NCBI GenBank assembly: GCA_003222835.1
Contig: QHXE01000349.1
Coordinates: 1-14,411 of the forward strand
Reading direction: 5' to 3'
Source: Acidobacteriota bacterium
GTDB lineage: Bacteria > Acidobacteriota > Blastocatellia > Pyrinomonadales > Pyrinomonadaceae
DNA length: 14,411 bases
Made by a program: the position numbers and the translations under genes. The notes beneath the pieces are model-generated. The model was not told the DNA's origin and made no database searches. It worked only from the letters and a program-made list of their open reading frames with translations. The stretch's first letter is position 1, and the number at the start of each line of letters is the position of its first letter. This document shows positions 7,496-14,104 of the stretch, piece by piece.

Positions 7496-8272
7496 TTGCC
7501 ACACAACCACAATAGAAGTACGCAACCTGGGAATCTTGTATCGTCCGCTGGCGCACAAAATTCAGGGTCGCAAAGTAATGGCGCGCGCTCAAACGCAATT
7601 CTGAATACGCTCTCCGAATCGCAACTCGCTCAACTTTTGCCAAAACTCAAGACTGTCGAGCTCGAATTAGGACACGTTCTTTACAAGCCGGAGCAGACAA
7701 TCGACTACGTCTATTTTCCAACGGCGGGAATCATTTCTCTGCTGGCTACGTTCGAAGACGGCGCCACGGTCGAAGCGGGCGTGATAGGTACAGAAGGAAT
7801 GCTGGGAACACCGGTCGTCCTGGGCGCTGAAACCACGCCCCATCAGGCGCTCGTGCAAGCGAGCGGACAAGCGATGCGGATGTCCGTGCACGATTTGAAC
7901 GGGGAAGTGGGCCGGGATGGCTCGCTGCTTAAGAGCATGTTGCGTTACACCAACGCGATGTTCATCCAGGTCGCTCAGACCGCCGCCTGCAATCGTTTGC
8001 ACACGATCGAGCAGCGCCTCGCGCGCTGGCTGCTGCTGACTCACGATCGAGTGCAACGAGATGAGGTCTCACTGACTCAGGAATTCCTTTCCCGAATGCT
8101 CGGTGTGCGCAGGGCCGGCGTGAGCGTGGCGGCAAATAATCTCAAACAATCCGGAGCGATCGACTATAGACGTGGCAATGTCATCGTTGTAGATCGCCAG
8201 CGCCTGGAGCAAACATCTTGTGAGTGTTATGAAGCTGTCAAGCAGGAATATGATCGCAACCTCAAGACCTGA
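7496..8272 (+). CDS. Crp/Fnr-family transcriptional regulator
   Basis: The start is TTG at 7496, set by GAGGAGG (7485-7491) just upstream; no ATG occurs in frame until well inside the domain. The 258-residue product has a polar, probably disordered N-terminus (1-32). A cNMP-binding-like beta-roll follows (about 35-135; VLYKPEQTIDYVYFPTAGII, then VEAGVIGTEGMLG), then a long dimerisation helix (about 140-180) and a Crp-type winged helix-turn-helix (about 192-235). The recognition region is SLTQEFLSRMLGVRRAGVSVA. The typical cAMP-contacting Arg-Ser motif is absent, and there is no N-terminal cysteine cluster as in Fnr, so the ligand is unknown. The SCECYEAVKQEYDR tail (241-254) is typical of a subfamily common in soil bacteria. 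It is probably a global or stress regulator, and its position beside receiver genes suggests a shared signalling role. Confidence 0.9.
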   Translation: MPHNHNRSTQPGNLVSSAGAQNSGSQSNGARSNAILNTLSESQLAQLLPKLKTVELELGHVLYKPEQTIDYVYFPTAGIISLLATFEDGATVEAGVIGTEGMLGTPVVLGAETTPHQALVQASGQAMRMSVHDLNGEVGRDGSLLKSMLRYTNAMFIQVAQTAACNRLHTIEQRLARWLLLTHDRVQRDEVSLTQEFLSRMLGVRRAGVSVAANNLKQSGAIDYRRGNVIVVDRQRLEQTSCECYEAVKQEYDRNLKT

Positions 8273-8378
8273 TCGCGAAGCTAACCCGTTACGTTTCGAC
8301 TGTTTTCTCCTGATCGCCGTTCTAACTTGCGCTAACGTACAGACATCTCCCACTGAGACAGTCAATGATTATCGTTTT

Positions 8379-8406
8379 TTAACGGACGTCTGAATTAACG
8401 GATGTC
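8379..8406 (+). repeat. Tandem direct repeat upstream of the degenerate receiver gene
   Basis: TTAACGGACGTC (8379-8390) and TTAACGGATGTC (8395-8406) match at 11 of 12 positions with a 16-bp period. They end just before the ribosome binding site GGAAAGG (8408-8414). They may be a binding site for a tandem-binding regulator or part of the leader. The rest of 8273-8420 shows no gene or clear terminator. Confidence 0.4.
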
Positions 8407-8420
8407 CGGAAAGGCGATCC

Positions 8421-8783
8421 GTGAGCACACCAACTGGACGAACAATTCTGGTAGTTGAGGACGTCGACGAGATTAGCTCGCAGATGAATCGACTCCTCAC
8501 AAAACGCGGCCATCGAGTGTTACAGGCATCGAATGCCGAAGAGGCAATTCGAATTGCCGAGGCAAACCATCCCACGATAATTCTGACGGACCTCGACCTT
8601 CCGACGTTCGATACGTTGATGAAGCTAGTCGAAGAACATAAGGATTTGAGGAATCTGTTGGTGGCGATCATAGACATTGACACTCCGAAAGTGAGCGACG
8701 GCCGCCTCAAGGTCTTAGCAGATTTCGATTCCCTGGATGATTTGATTGACTCGACGCAAAGCCAATCGGGTCATCAGGCTTGA
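8421..8783 (+). CDS. Degenerate (atypical) receiver-domain protein
   Basis: The GTG at 8421 has GGAAAGG 6 nt upstream. The 120-residue product starts like a receiver: ILVVEDVDE with E13-D14, helix 1 (QMNRLLTKRGHRVLQASNAEEAI), and phospho-acceptor D57 in LTDLDLP. The second half is abnormal. The strand-4 position that should carry Thr/Ser reads VAIIDIDTP, and the Lys-Pro at the end of strand 5 is missing and replaced by an acidic DFDSLDDLIDS tail. Phosphorylation at D57 is possible, but classical switching through Thr and Lys is not, so it may be a phosphorylation-independent adaptor. Its stop codon overlaps the start of the next gene, suggesting translational coupling. A C-terminal frameshift was considered, but the frame runs cleanly into the overlapping start. 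Confidence 0.75.
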   Translation: MSTPTGRTILVVEDVDEISSQMNRLLTKRGHRVLQASNAEEAIRIAEANHPTIILTDLDLPTFDTLMKLVEEHKDLRNLLVAIIDIDTPKVSDGRLKVLADFDSLDDLIDSTQSQSGHQA

Positions 8784-9145
8784 CCAACTTGTACGAGAGC
8801 GTACAGACGGACCTAATAAGCTATTTGCGCAGACTAAAAAACTCAGGGTTCGTTCTTAGATCAACGAACTGGAGACGACAGATTGAGTTTTCTGGCCTGC
8901 ACATTAACTTCGTTCAAATCTCGACCAGAAAGACCCCCGGAATGCTCTTCGAGCCCCAAGATGGGAATTGGTACGTTGTCGCTACTTGTGAGGAGTGCCA
9001 ATCAATGATCGTTCTGTTTCGTGATTTGACTGACGGCAAGGGTTCAGTGAATGCGACGTACGGCGTTGCCTGTCCTCGTTGTCAGCATGAAGGACATTAT
9101 GATGGACGGCACTATCGGCATTCGAGCGAGGTATCGAAAACCTAA
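8780..9145 (+). CDS. Uncharacterised small protein with two CxxC knuckles
   Basis: The start is probably TTG at 8780, which overlaps the preceding TGA by 4 nt; there is no in-frame ATG until residue 55 and only a weak ribosome binding site, so coupled translation is likely. The 121-residue product has an N-terminal amphipathic helix (about 5-22) and a beta-rich centre (about 32-68). Two cysteine pairs, CEEC (70-73) and CPRC (98-101), are followed by H103 and H106. Spacing of the knuckles (24 residues) suits a zinc ribbon. I do not recognise the family. Coupling to a receiver-like gene suggests a partner protein in the same pathway. Its stop abuts the stop of the opposing hpf gene with no gap. 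Confidence 0.7.
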   Translation: MTNLYESVQTDLISYLRRLKNSGFVLRSTNWRRQIEFSGLHINFVQISTRKTPGMLFEPQDGNWYVVATCEECQSMIVLFRDLTDGKGSVNATYGVACPRCQHEGHYDGRHYRHSSEVSKT

Positions 9146-9679
9146 TCACGGCTCGATCAAGCCGAAGTTACCGTCCTGCCGTTTGTAGAGCACTCCCACG
9201 CGGCTCGTCTCCGCGTCGCGAAAGACAAGAAAGTTATCGGGTCTCGCGGAAAGGTCCAACGCGGCCTCTTCGGCTGTCATGGGCTTCACACTGTAACGCC
9301 GCGCGTTGATAATTCGCACCGGCAGAGGTGTGGCTTCTATCTGCCCATCCGGATGCGGCGCTATCGCCGAGGTCTTACGCGCATTATGTTTGCGGTCGAT
9401 GATTCTCTTCTTTAGTTTCAGCGCCTGCTTTTCGATCTTACCGACGGCGCGAGTCAGCGCCATATACATGTCTGCATTGGTATCGCTCGCCGTGAGCGTA
9501 TGATCCAGCCAATGAACAACTAATTCACCCGTCTGCCGGTTCTTCTCGACCGCCAAAATCACATGCACGGGAACATTATTGCCGTTAAAGATGTGTTCCA
9601 GCTTTCTGAACTGTTCCTCAACATGACGGCGAATTGCTGGCGTGACTTCAACGTGACGGCCGGTATATTCAAACGTCAT
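9146..9679 (-). CDS. hpf: Ribosome hibernation-promoting factor, long form
   Basis: The ATG at 9679 (MTFEYTGRHVEVTPAIRRHV) starts exactly where the family starts, with AGGAGGG about 11 nt upstream on the minus strand; the frame is open to 9748 without support. The 177-residue product has the S30AE/HPF beta-alpha N-terminal domain (1-98). A linker follows (about 99-118), then the C-terminal dimerisation domain (about 120-177; RIINARRYSVKPMTAEEAAL, FLVFRDAET, GVLYKRQDGNFGLIEP). Long HPF binds the 30S decoding site and pairs 70S ribosomes into inactive 100S dimers during starvation. It lies 72 bp downstream of rpoN in the same direction, a widespread arrangement. The usual next gene of proteobacterial clusters, ptsN, is absent; instead a convergent gene abuts. 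Confidence 0.95.
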   Translation of the reverse strand: MTFEYTGRHVEVTPAIRRHVEEQFRKLEHIFNGNNVPVHVILAVEKNRQTGELVVHWLDHTLTASDTNADMYMALTRAVGKIEKQALKLKKRIIDRKHNARKTSAIAPHPDGQIEATPLPVRIINARRYSVKPMTAEEAALDLSARPDNFLVFRDAETSRVGVLYKRQDGNFGLIEP

Positions 9680-9751
9680 TCTGGTCTTGGCCCTCCTAGT
9701 TCTTCCGCCTGGACGCCCGAGCGCCCGAGTCTCATCTGCGATTTCCATGAA

Positions 9752-11380
9752 CTAAACTATCGCGCGGCGCTCGCGCGAACCGGGGATGTGCATTTGATCG
9801 CGATACTTCGCCACCGTTCTCCGCGACAACTTGATTCCATCTTTCACCAGTATCTTTACCACTTGATCGTCGGTAATTGGGTTGTGAGAGTCTTCTTCTT
9901 CTATCAATTTTTTAATCTTTAATTTGATTATCCTGGTTGATACTTCCTCGCCCTCTTCATTCAACATCCCTTCGGTGAAGAAGCGCCGCAGCTCGATTAC
10001 GCCCTGTGGCGTATGCGCGTATTTTCTATTAACAACGCGCGACACCGTGGAAAGATGCATCCCGATGTCTTCGGCAATGTCCTTGAGCATCATCGGCTTG
10101 ATGTACTCGACGCCTTTGTCGAGGAATTCTTTCTGGCGATGGACAATCGATTCGACCACGCGATAGATCGTCTGGCGGCGATGTTCGATATTGCGCAGAA
10201 GGTCGACGGCGGAGCGCATTTTCTCTTTGATAAAATTCCGGGTTTCTTTCGTCACGGTGGCCTGCGAAAGCATCTGCTGATAGCTGGGACTAATACGCAG
10301 CCGCGGGCTGCCGTCGTCGGCAAAGTAGATGACATACTCGGTGTCGTCTTCCAGCTTCTCGATATAAATCTCCGGCGAAATCAGGATGGGCTCTTCGGAC
10401 GAGTAGCGCCTGCCTGGAAAAGGATCGAGAGTGCGAATGAATTGCAGCTCGGCAGCTAGGGTCTCGATATCGATTCCGATCTGCTTCGATAGATGCGGCA
10501 GTTTGTGTTGCTGCAACGCTTCGAGATGATCTCGAATCAGCTGCGTCGCCAATCGCTCAGTCTCGCCGCGAACTTCGAGCTGTACCAGCAGGCAGTCCCG
10601 CACGTCGCGCGCGCCGCAACCCACAGGCTCGAGTCTCATTACGATCGCGCGCGCTTTCTCGACCGTCTCCTCTGACCACCCGCCCTGCGCCGCGATCTCT
10701 TCGTTAGTCGCTTTCAATCGACCATCTTCATCAAGATTTCCGATCACGCTCTCGGCCGCGTCGCAAACCTCGACGTCCGCACAATCCATGTGAAGCTGCC
10801 ATTCCAGATGTTCGGATAACGAGGGAGCCTTGGTCAGAAATTGCTCGAAAGTAGGGGCGTCTTCTTTGTATTCGAACTCCTGTGTTTTGTAACCGGGATC
10901 AAGATAGTCCTGAAATTCGCGCCCGAAGTCGATTTCTTCAAAAGCGTCGCGCGTGGCGTCCGTCGCGGCGTCCTCCGTAGTTTCAGCGCCCACCGCCTCG
11001 CCATCGCTGCCCACAAAATCAGCCTCGCTATCGCCGGCAACATAATCAGGCTCACTCTCGGCGGAAACCGGCGCTTCTGCTTCGGTCGTGCCGGCGCCGT
11101 TTGAAGAGGCGTCGCCCACTTCTGGCGACGTTGCTGCGACTGTCGGAGCATCGAAGCTGTCCATGTCGCCGCCGCTGGCCATGTGATCGATAATTTTCTC
11201 CGCCAGCTCCTGCGCCTCTTCCTGCGTCGCGACCTCTTCGAGCACCGGATTCTCAGTGAGTTGCTGCTGAATTAGATCGGTTAGCTCGAGCGAAGTCATC
11301 TGCAACATCTCGATCCGTTGGCGCAATTGCGGCGTCAACACGAGACGTTGCGAAAGACTGGTAGTAAGCCTTACTGACAT
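9752..11380 (-). CDS. rpoN: RNA polymerase sigma-54 factor
   Basis: This 542-residue protein has the full sigma-54 layout. Region I (1-50, [19 protein letters not shown] and LEL...NPVLEE) is the activator-responsive part. A long acidic region II (about 55-165) is followed by the core-binding domain (about 165-370). The DNA-binding domain with helix-turn-helix (about 400-470, [26 protein letters not shown]) leads to the RpoN box [10 protein letters not shown] (519-528, usual consensus ARRTVAKYR). It directs core polymerase to -24/-12 promoters and needs an AAA+ activator, none of which is encoded here. The ATG at 11380 begins the conserved N-terminus but has no clear Shine-Dalgarno sequence. 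A separate promoter at 11442-11468 probably drives it, so expression need not depend on lptB upstream. Confidence 0.97.
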   Translation of the reverse strand: MSVRLTTSLSQRLVLTPQLRQRIEMLQMTSLELTDLIQQQLTENPVLEEVATQEEAQELAEKIIDHMASGGDMDSFDAPTVAATSPEVGDASSNGAGTTEAEAPVSAESEPDYVAGDSEADFVGSDGEAVGAETTEDAATDATRDAFEEIDFGREFQDYLDPGYKTQEFEYKEDAPTFEQFLTKAPSLSEHLEWQLHMDCADVEVCDAAESVIGNLDEDGRLKATNEEIAAQGGWSEETVEKARAIVMRLEPVGCGARDVRDCLLVQLEVRGETERLATQLIRDHLEALQQHKLPHLSKQIGIDIETLAAELQFIRTLDPFPGRRYSSEEPILISPEIYIEKLEDDTEYVIYFADDGSPRLRISPSYQQMLSQATVTKETRNFIKEKMRSAVDLLRNIEHRRQTIYRVVESIVHRQKEFLDKGVEYIKPMMLKDIAEDIGMHLSTVSRVVNRKYAHTPQGVIELRRFFTEGMLNEEGEEVSTRIIKLKIKKLIEEEDSHNPITDDQVVKILVKDGIKLSRRTVAKYRDQMHIPGSRERRAIV

Positions 11381-11441
11381 ACGATCGACTGATAGCTTAA
11401 TTAACGGTCGGGGATTTCGTTAGCGGAAAAACCGCAGAAGG

Positions 11442-11468
11442 ATTATAACCCATTAGCGCGCTAATCAA
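11442..11468 (-). promoter_or_regulatory. Candidate sigma-70 promoter of rpoN with palindromic operator
   Basis: On the minus strand TTGATT (11468-11463) and a perfect TATAAT (11447-11442) are separated by 15 bp. The perfect palindrome ATTAGCGCGCTAAT (11452-11465) lies across the spacer and the end of the -35 hexamer, an ideal place for a repressor. The predicted start near 11435 leaves a leader of about 55 nt. The 15-bp spacer is short, which might require activator help or limit activity. Confidence 0.5.
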
Positions 11469-11477
11469 GCACCGAAC

Positions 11478-12277
11478 TTACATGCGGAACTTCTCGCCGA
11501 GATAAAGCCTTCTGACTTCCGCGTCTTCTGTCAAGTCGCGCGGCGCGCCGGATCTGAAAATTCTTCCCTCAGCCATGATGTACGCACGATCTGTCACGCC
11601 AAGAGTCTCGCGCACGTTGTGATCGGTAATCAATATTCCGATTCCCCGATTGCGCAGATAGAGAATTACGCTCTGTATATCATCGACTGCTTTCGGATCG
11701 ATTCCCGCAAATGGCTCGTCCAACAAAATAAATTGTGGCGCTCGCCTCCGGACAAGGAGTCTCCGCGCGTGTTACGAACGTGGGCGATACCAAACTCCTC
11801 AAGCAGCTCCTCAACTCTTTTTAATTGCTCGCGCCGGCGCAGGCCCATCGTCTCCAACACCGCAAGAATATTGTCTGCGGCCGTCATCTTGCGGAAGACT
11901 GAAGGCTCTTGCGGCAAGTAACCGAGGCCCAGACGTGCGCGCAGATACATGGGCAGCCTGGTTACATCCTGATCGGCGAGATGGACCCGCCCTGCTTCCG
12001 GCGTTTCCAGGCCAATGATCATGTAGAAGGTAGTAGTCTTGCCCGCGCCATTCGCTCCGAGCAGACCCACCACTTCGCCCGGTTCCACATGCAGCGTTAC
12101 GCCATCGACCACGCGGCGGCGTCCATAGGATTTTTGCAGTCCGGAAGCGACCAGCGCTTGCGCCGACGGGACCTTGCCTGGATCGGTATTCAGCTTAACT
12201 TCCGGAAAATTCGTGATCGATGGCGCTTCGATAGTTGTCGACAACCCGGTTTCTCCGAACAGATGCAATCTCGCCAC
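11478..12277 (-). pseudogene. lptB: Frameshifted LptB, ATPase of the lipopolysaccharide transporter
   Basis: Two frames together encode an LptB-type ABC ATPase, which powers LPS extraction from the inner membrane with LptF/LptG/LptC. The first frame gives Walker A GANGAGKT (74-81), Q-loop Q123 (YLPQEPSVF) and signature LSGGER (175-180). The other frame supplies Walker [14 protein letters not shown], the H-loop ITDHNVRET and the C-terminal YLGEKF. Between GER and FILLDEP E. coli LptB has 14 residues (42 nt), but here only 5 nt (11733-11737) remain, so 37 nt appear lost and the frame shifts. The RRVEIARAL helix after the signature is missing. As written, a functional ATPase is not encoded. LptB is normally essential in LPS-bearing bacteria, so an assembly error, strain mutation or second copy must be considered. 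The start is uncertain: GTG at 12277 or TTG at 12244, the latter with GGAG upstream. The N-terminus is about 37 residues longer than in E. coli. Confidence 0.85.
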
Positions 12278-12280
12278 AGT

Positions 12281-12937
12281 CTAACTGCTGCGCACGGCTC
12301 TCACAAATGCTTTCATGCGTTCAGGATCTTTGCGTCCTGGCAAAGATTCCAGGGAACTGCAAGCATCGACCGCGAAAGGTTGCACTTCAGCAATTGCCTT
12401 GGCAACGTTTTCCGGTGAAAGTCCTCCTGCAAGAAACAAGCACGGAAAAATCTCCCGTGCGCGACGGGCCACCGACCAGTCGATAACCTGTCCGGTCCCT
12501 CCCCACAATTGCGAATGAAACGAATCGAGCATGATCGCGTCTGCTTCATACGTTCCGACCTGTTGGGGGTCGAAGGTCGGATCAACCCGAAGAGCCTTGA
12601 TGATTAGCAGACCATCGCGCCAAATGCGCTTCACAGTCTGGCAGTACTCGGCCGATTCGTCGCCATGTAGCTGCACGGCGTATACCCCGGACTCTCCGGC
12701 AATGCGCACTAAGGCCTCAGGCGAACTCTCGTTAACAAACACCGCAACCATTATCGGCGCCTGCGGCGAATACTCTAATTCCGACTGAAGCTCCTCGATG
12801 ATCTCTCGAGCATGACTGGGTTCGATAAAGCGTGGACTGGGTCCATAGAAATTAAAGCCCAGCATGTCCGCGCCCGCTTCGGTCGCAGCGCGCGCGTCCT
12901 CCAGATTCGTGATGCCGCAGATTTTTATTAGAGTCAT
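12281..12937 (-). CDS. trpF: Phosphoribosylanthranilate isomerase
   Basis: The ATG at 12937 (MTLIKICGITN) is the family start; the frame extends upstream to 13120 only because the repeat there happens to be open. The 218-residue (beta/alpha)8 barrel converts N-(5-phosphoribosyl)anthranilate to CdRP in tryptophan synthesis. Visible signatures are catalytic Cys7 in KICGIT, SPRFI (34-38), VQLHGDE (88-94), catalytic Asp138 in IMLDSF, GGTG (146-149) and phosphate-binding AGGLSPENV (170-178). The ribosome binding site is weak (AGAGA). The stop lies 3 nt before the annotated lptB start, so lptB is probably co-transcribed. A long palindromic element lies immediately upstream and separates it from trpC. 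Confidence 0.96.
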   Translation of the reverse strand: MTLIKICGITNLEDARAATEAGADMLGFNFYGPSPRFIEPSHAREIIEELQSELEYSPQAPIMVAVFVNESSPEALVRIAGESGVYAVQLHGDESAEYCQTVKRIWRDGLLIIKALRVDPTFDPQQVGTYEADAIMLDSFHSQLWGGTGQVIDWSVARRAREIFPCLFLAGGLSPENVAKAIAEVQPFAVDACSSLESLPGRKDPERMKAFVRAVRSS

Positions 12938-12946
12938 TCGAACAAT

Positions 12947-13252
12947 TTCTCTAGCCCAGGCGTTTACGCCTGGGTAACGAAAATGGAATTGATTTCTTCC
13001 AGCCCCCTTCAGGAGTCTGTCGAGAAAACAGCCGCGTAGCGGCGAAATGTTTATAGAACACCAGACCGAATTGAGATCTGGAAGCTCCTTTAGGAGCGAA
13101 ACCGAATACCTTTCGCCCATAAATGGGCTCCTCGCGTCGAGCTTGGTTCCTTTCTATAAACATCGCATCCCTACGGGATTTTTCCGACAGACTCCGGAAG
13201 GAGGCCCGATAAAAATCTCCTCTTCCCAGGCCTGAACGCCTGGGCTAGAGAA
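12947..13252. repeat. Nested multi-hairpin palindromic element between trpC and trpF (REPIN-like)
   Basis: The outer arms TTCTCTAGCCCAGGCG (12947-12962) and CGCCTGGGCTAGAGAA (13237-13252) are perfect 16-bp inverted repeats, and each arm also belongs to its own hairpin (12955-12974 and 13225-13244). Inside, 13006-13028 and 13179-13201 are inverted at 20 of 23 positions, and ATGTTTATAGAA (13047-13058) is inverted at 13152-13163. Small hairpins lie at 13031-13043, 13084-13097, 13115-13128 and 13167-13179. The whole looks like paired inverted repeat units nested inside another repeat. No coding capacity is supported. It may affect trpF expression through RNA structure. Confidence 0.85.
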
Positions 13253-13262
13253 CACATTTCTT

Positions 13263-14075
13263 CTACGCTTTGCCAGGCGTGAACTGACCTAGAGAGAGCT
13301 GCGCCAATAATTCTTCCGGATCATCTGCTCGCATCAGAGTCTCGCCGATTAGGAATCCGCGATAACCGAGCCCACGCAGCCGCTGAATGTCGTCGGCCGA
13401 TCCTATTCCACTTTCGCTAATCAAGAACGTATCCTTGGGCGCCGCCGACGCAAGCTGGACGGATGTTTCGAGCGAGACTTCGAATGTGCTCAAGTTTCGA
13501 TTGTTGACGCCGATGACTTGAGCGCCGGCTTGGACCGCTCGGCCCAGTTCTTCTGAAGTATGCACCTCAACCAACGCGTCCATTCCCAATTCGTCTTCCG
13601 TGATTGTACGCAACCGAACGAGCGTATCGTCATCCAGCGCGGTGACGATCAGCAATAACGCATCCGCGCCGGCGGCGGCCGATTCGTAGACTTGATATTC
13701 GTCAAAGATGAAATCCTTCCGCAGAATCGGAAGGGAAATCGCTTGCCGGACAGCGCGCAGATCATCGAGCGAACCGGCAAAATAGTCTTCTTCCGTAAGC
13801 ACCGAAAGCGCCACCGCGCCACCTAGTTGATAAGTCTTAGCAATGGCCACTGGATCGGCGTTGCGGCTTAAGTCGCCCTTTGATGGTGAGCGTCTTTTGA
13901 ATTCAGCAATGATATTAATCCGCTCGTTTTGCGTCAGCGCGCCTCTGAGCGCTTGCCGGGCGGACATTTTCCGCAAACGCATTGTGTCGCTGCGGAGTTC
14001 CGCCAACGGCCTGACTTTCTTCGCTGATGCGACTCGAACCTTTTTGGTCTCGATGATTTGCGAAAGAATGTCCAT
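13263..14075 (-). CDS. trpC: Indole-3-glycerol phosphate synthase
   Basis: The 270-residue monofunctional (beta/alpha)8 enzyme closes CdRP to indole-3-glycerol phosphate, the step after TrpF. Conserved features are IIAEFKRRSPSKG (55-67) with E58 and K60, LRKDF with catalytic K120, VEVH with E170, GVNNRNL (189-195) and ISESGI with E221. Length is near the family norm (about 255-275), and the N-terminal helix typical of the family (ILSQIIETKKVRV) confirms the ATG at 14075, although the ribosome binding site is weak. It starts 29 bp after trpD in the same direction, an operon arrangement. It is separate from trpF, unlike the fused TrpCF of E. coli. A complex repeat follows its stop. Confidence 0.97.
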   Translation of the reverse strand: MDILSQIIETKKVRVASAKKVRPLAELRSDTMRLRKMSARQALRGALTQNERINIIAEFKRRSPSKGDLSRNADPVAIAKTYQLGGAVALSVLTEEDYFAGSLDDLRAVRQAISLPILRKDFIFDEYQVYESAAAGADALLLIVTALDDDTLVRLRTITEDELGMDALVEVHTSEELGRAVQAGAQVIGVNNRNLSTFEVSLETSVQLASAAPKDTFLISESGIGSADDIQRLRGLGYRGFLIGETLMRADDPEELLAQLSLGQFTPGKA

Positions 14076-14104
14076 TCGCTCACTGCTGAACGACCGACTG
14101 GTCC

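Noticed and set aside
9680..9748. 23-residue N-terminal extension of HPF
   Set aside because: The ATG at 9748 has no ribosome binding site, and the family begins at MTFEYTGRHVEVTP (9679).
10013..10459. 148-aa plus-strand frame opposite rpoN
   Set aside because: It is antisense to the core-binding and DNA-binding regions of sigma-54 and has no recognisable domain.
11478..11726. Separate 82-aa ABC-protein gene
   Set aside because: It starts mid-domain at Walker B and continues the LptB homology exactly, so it is the 3' part of a frameshifted gene.
11909..12418. 169-aa plus-strand frame opposite lptB and trpF
   Set aside because: It crosses two real genes on the other strand and has no family resemblance.
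12938..13120. 61-residue N-terminal extension of TrpF
   Set aside because: It consists of translated palindromic repeat; the family start MTLIKICGIT is at 12937.
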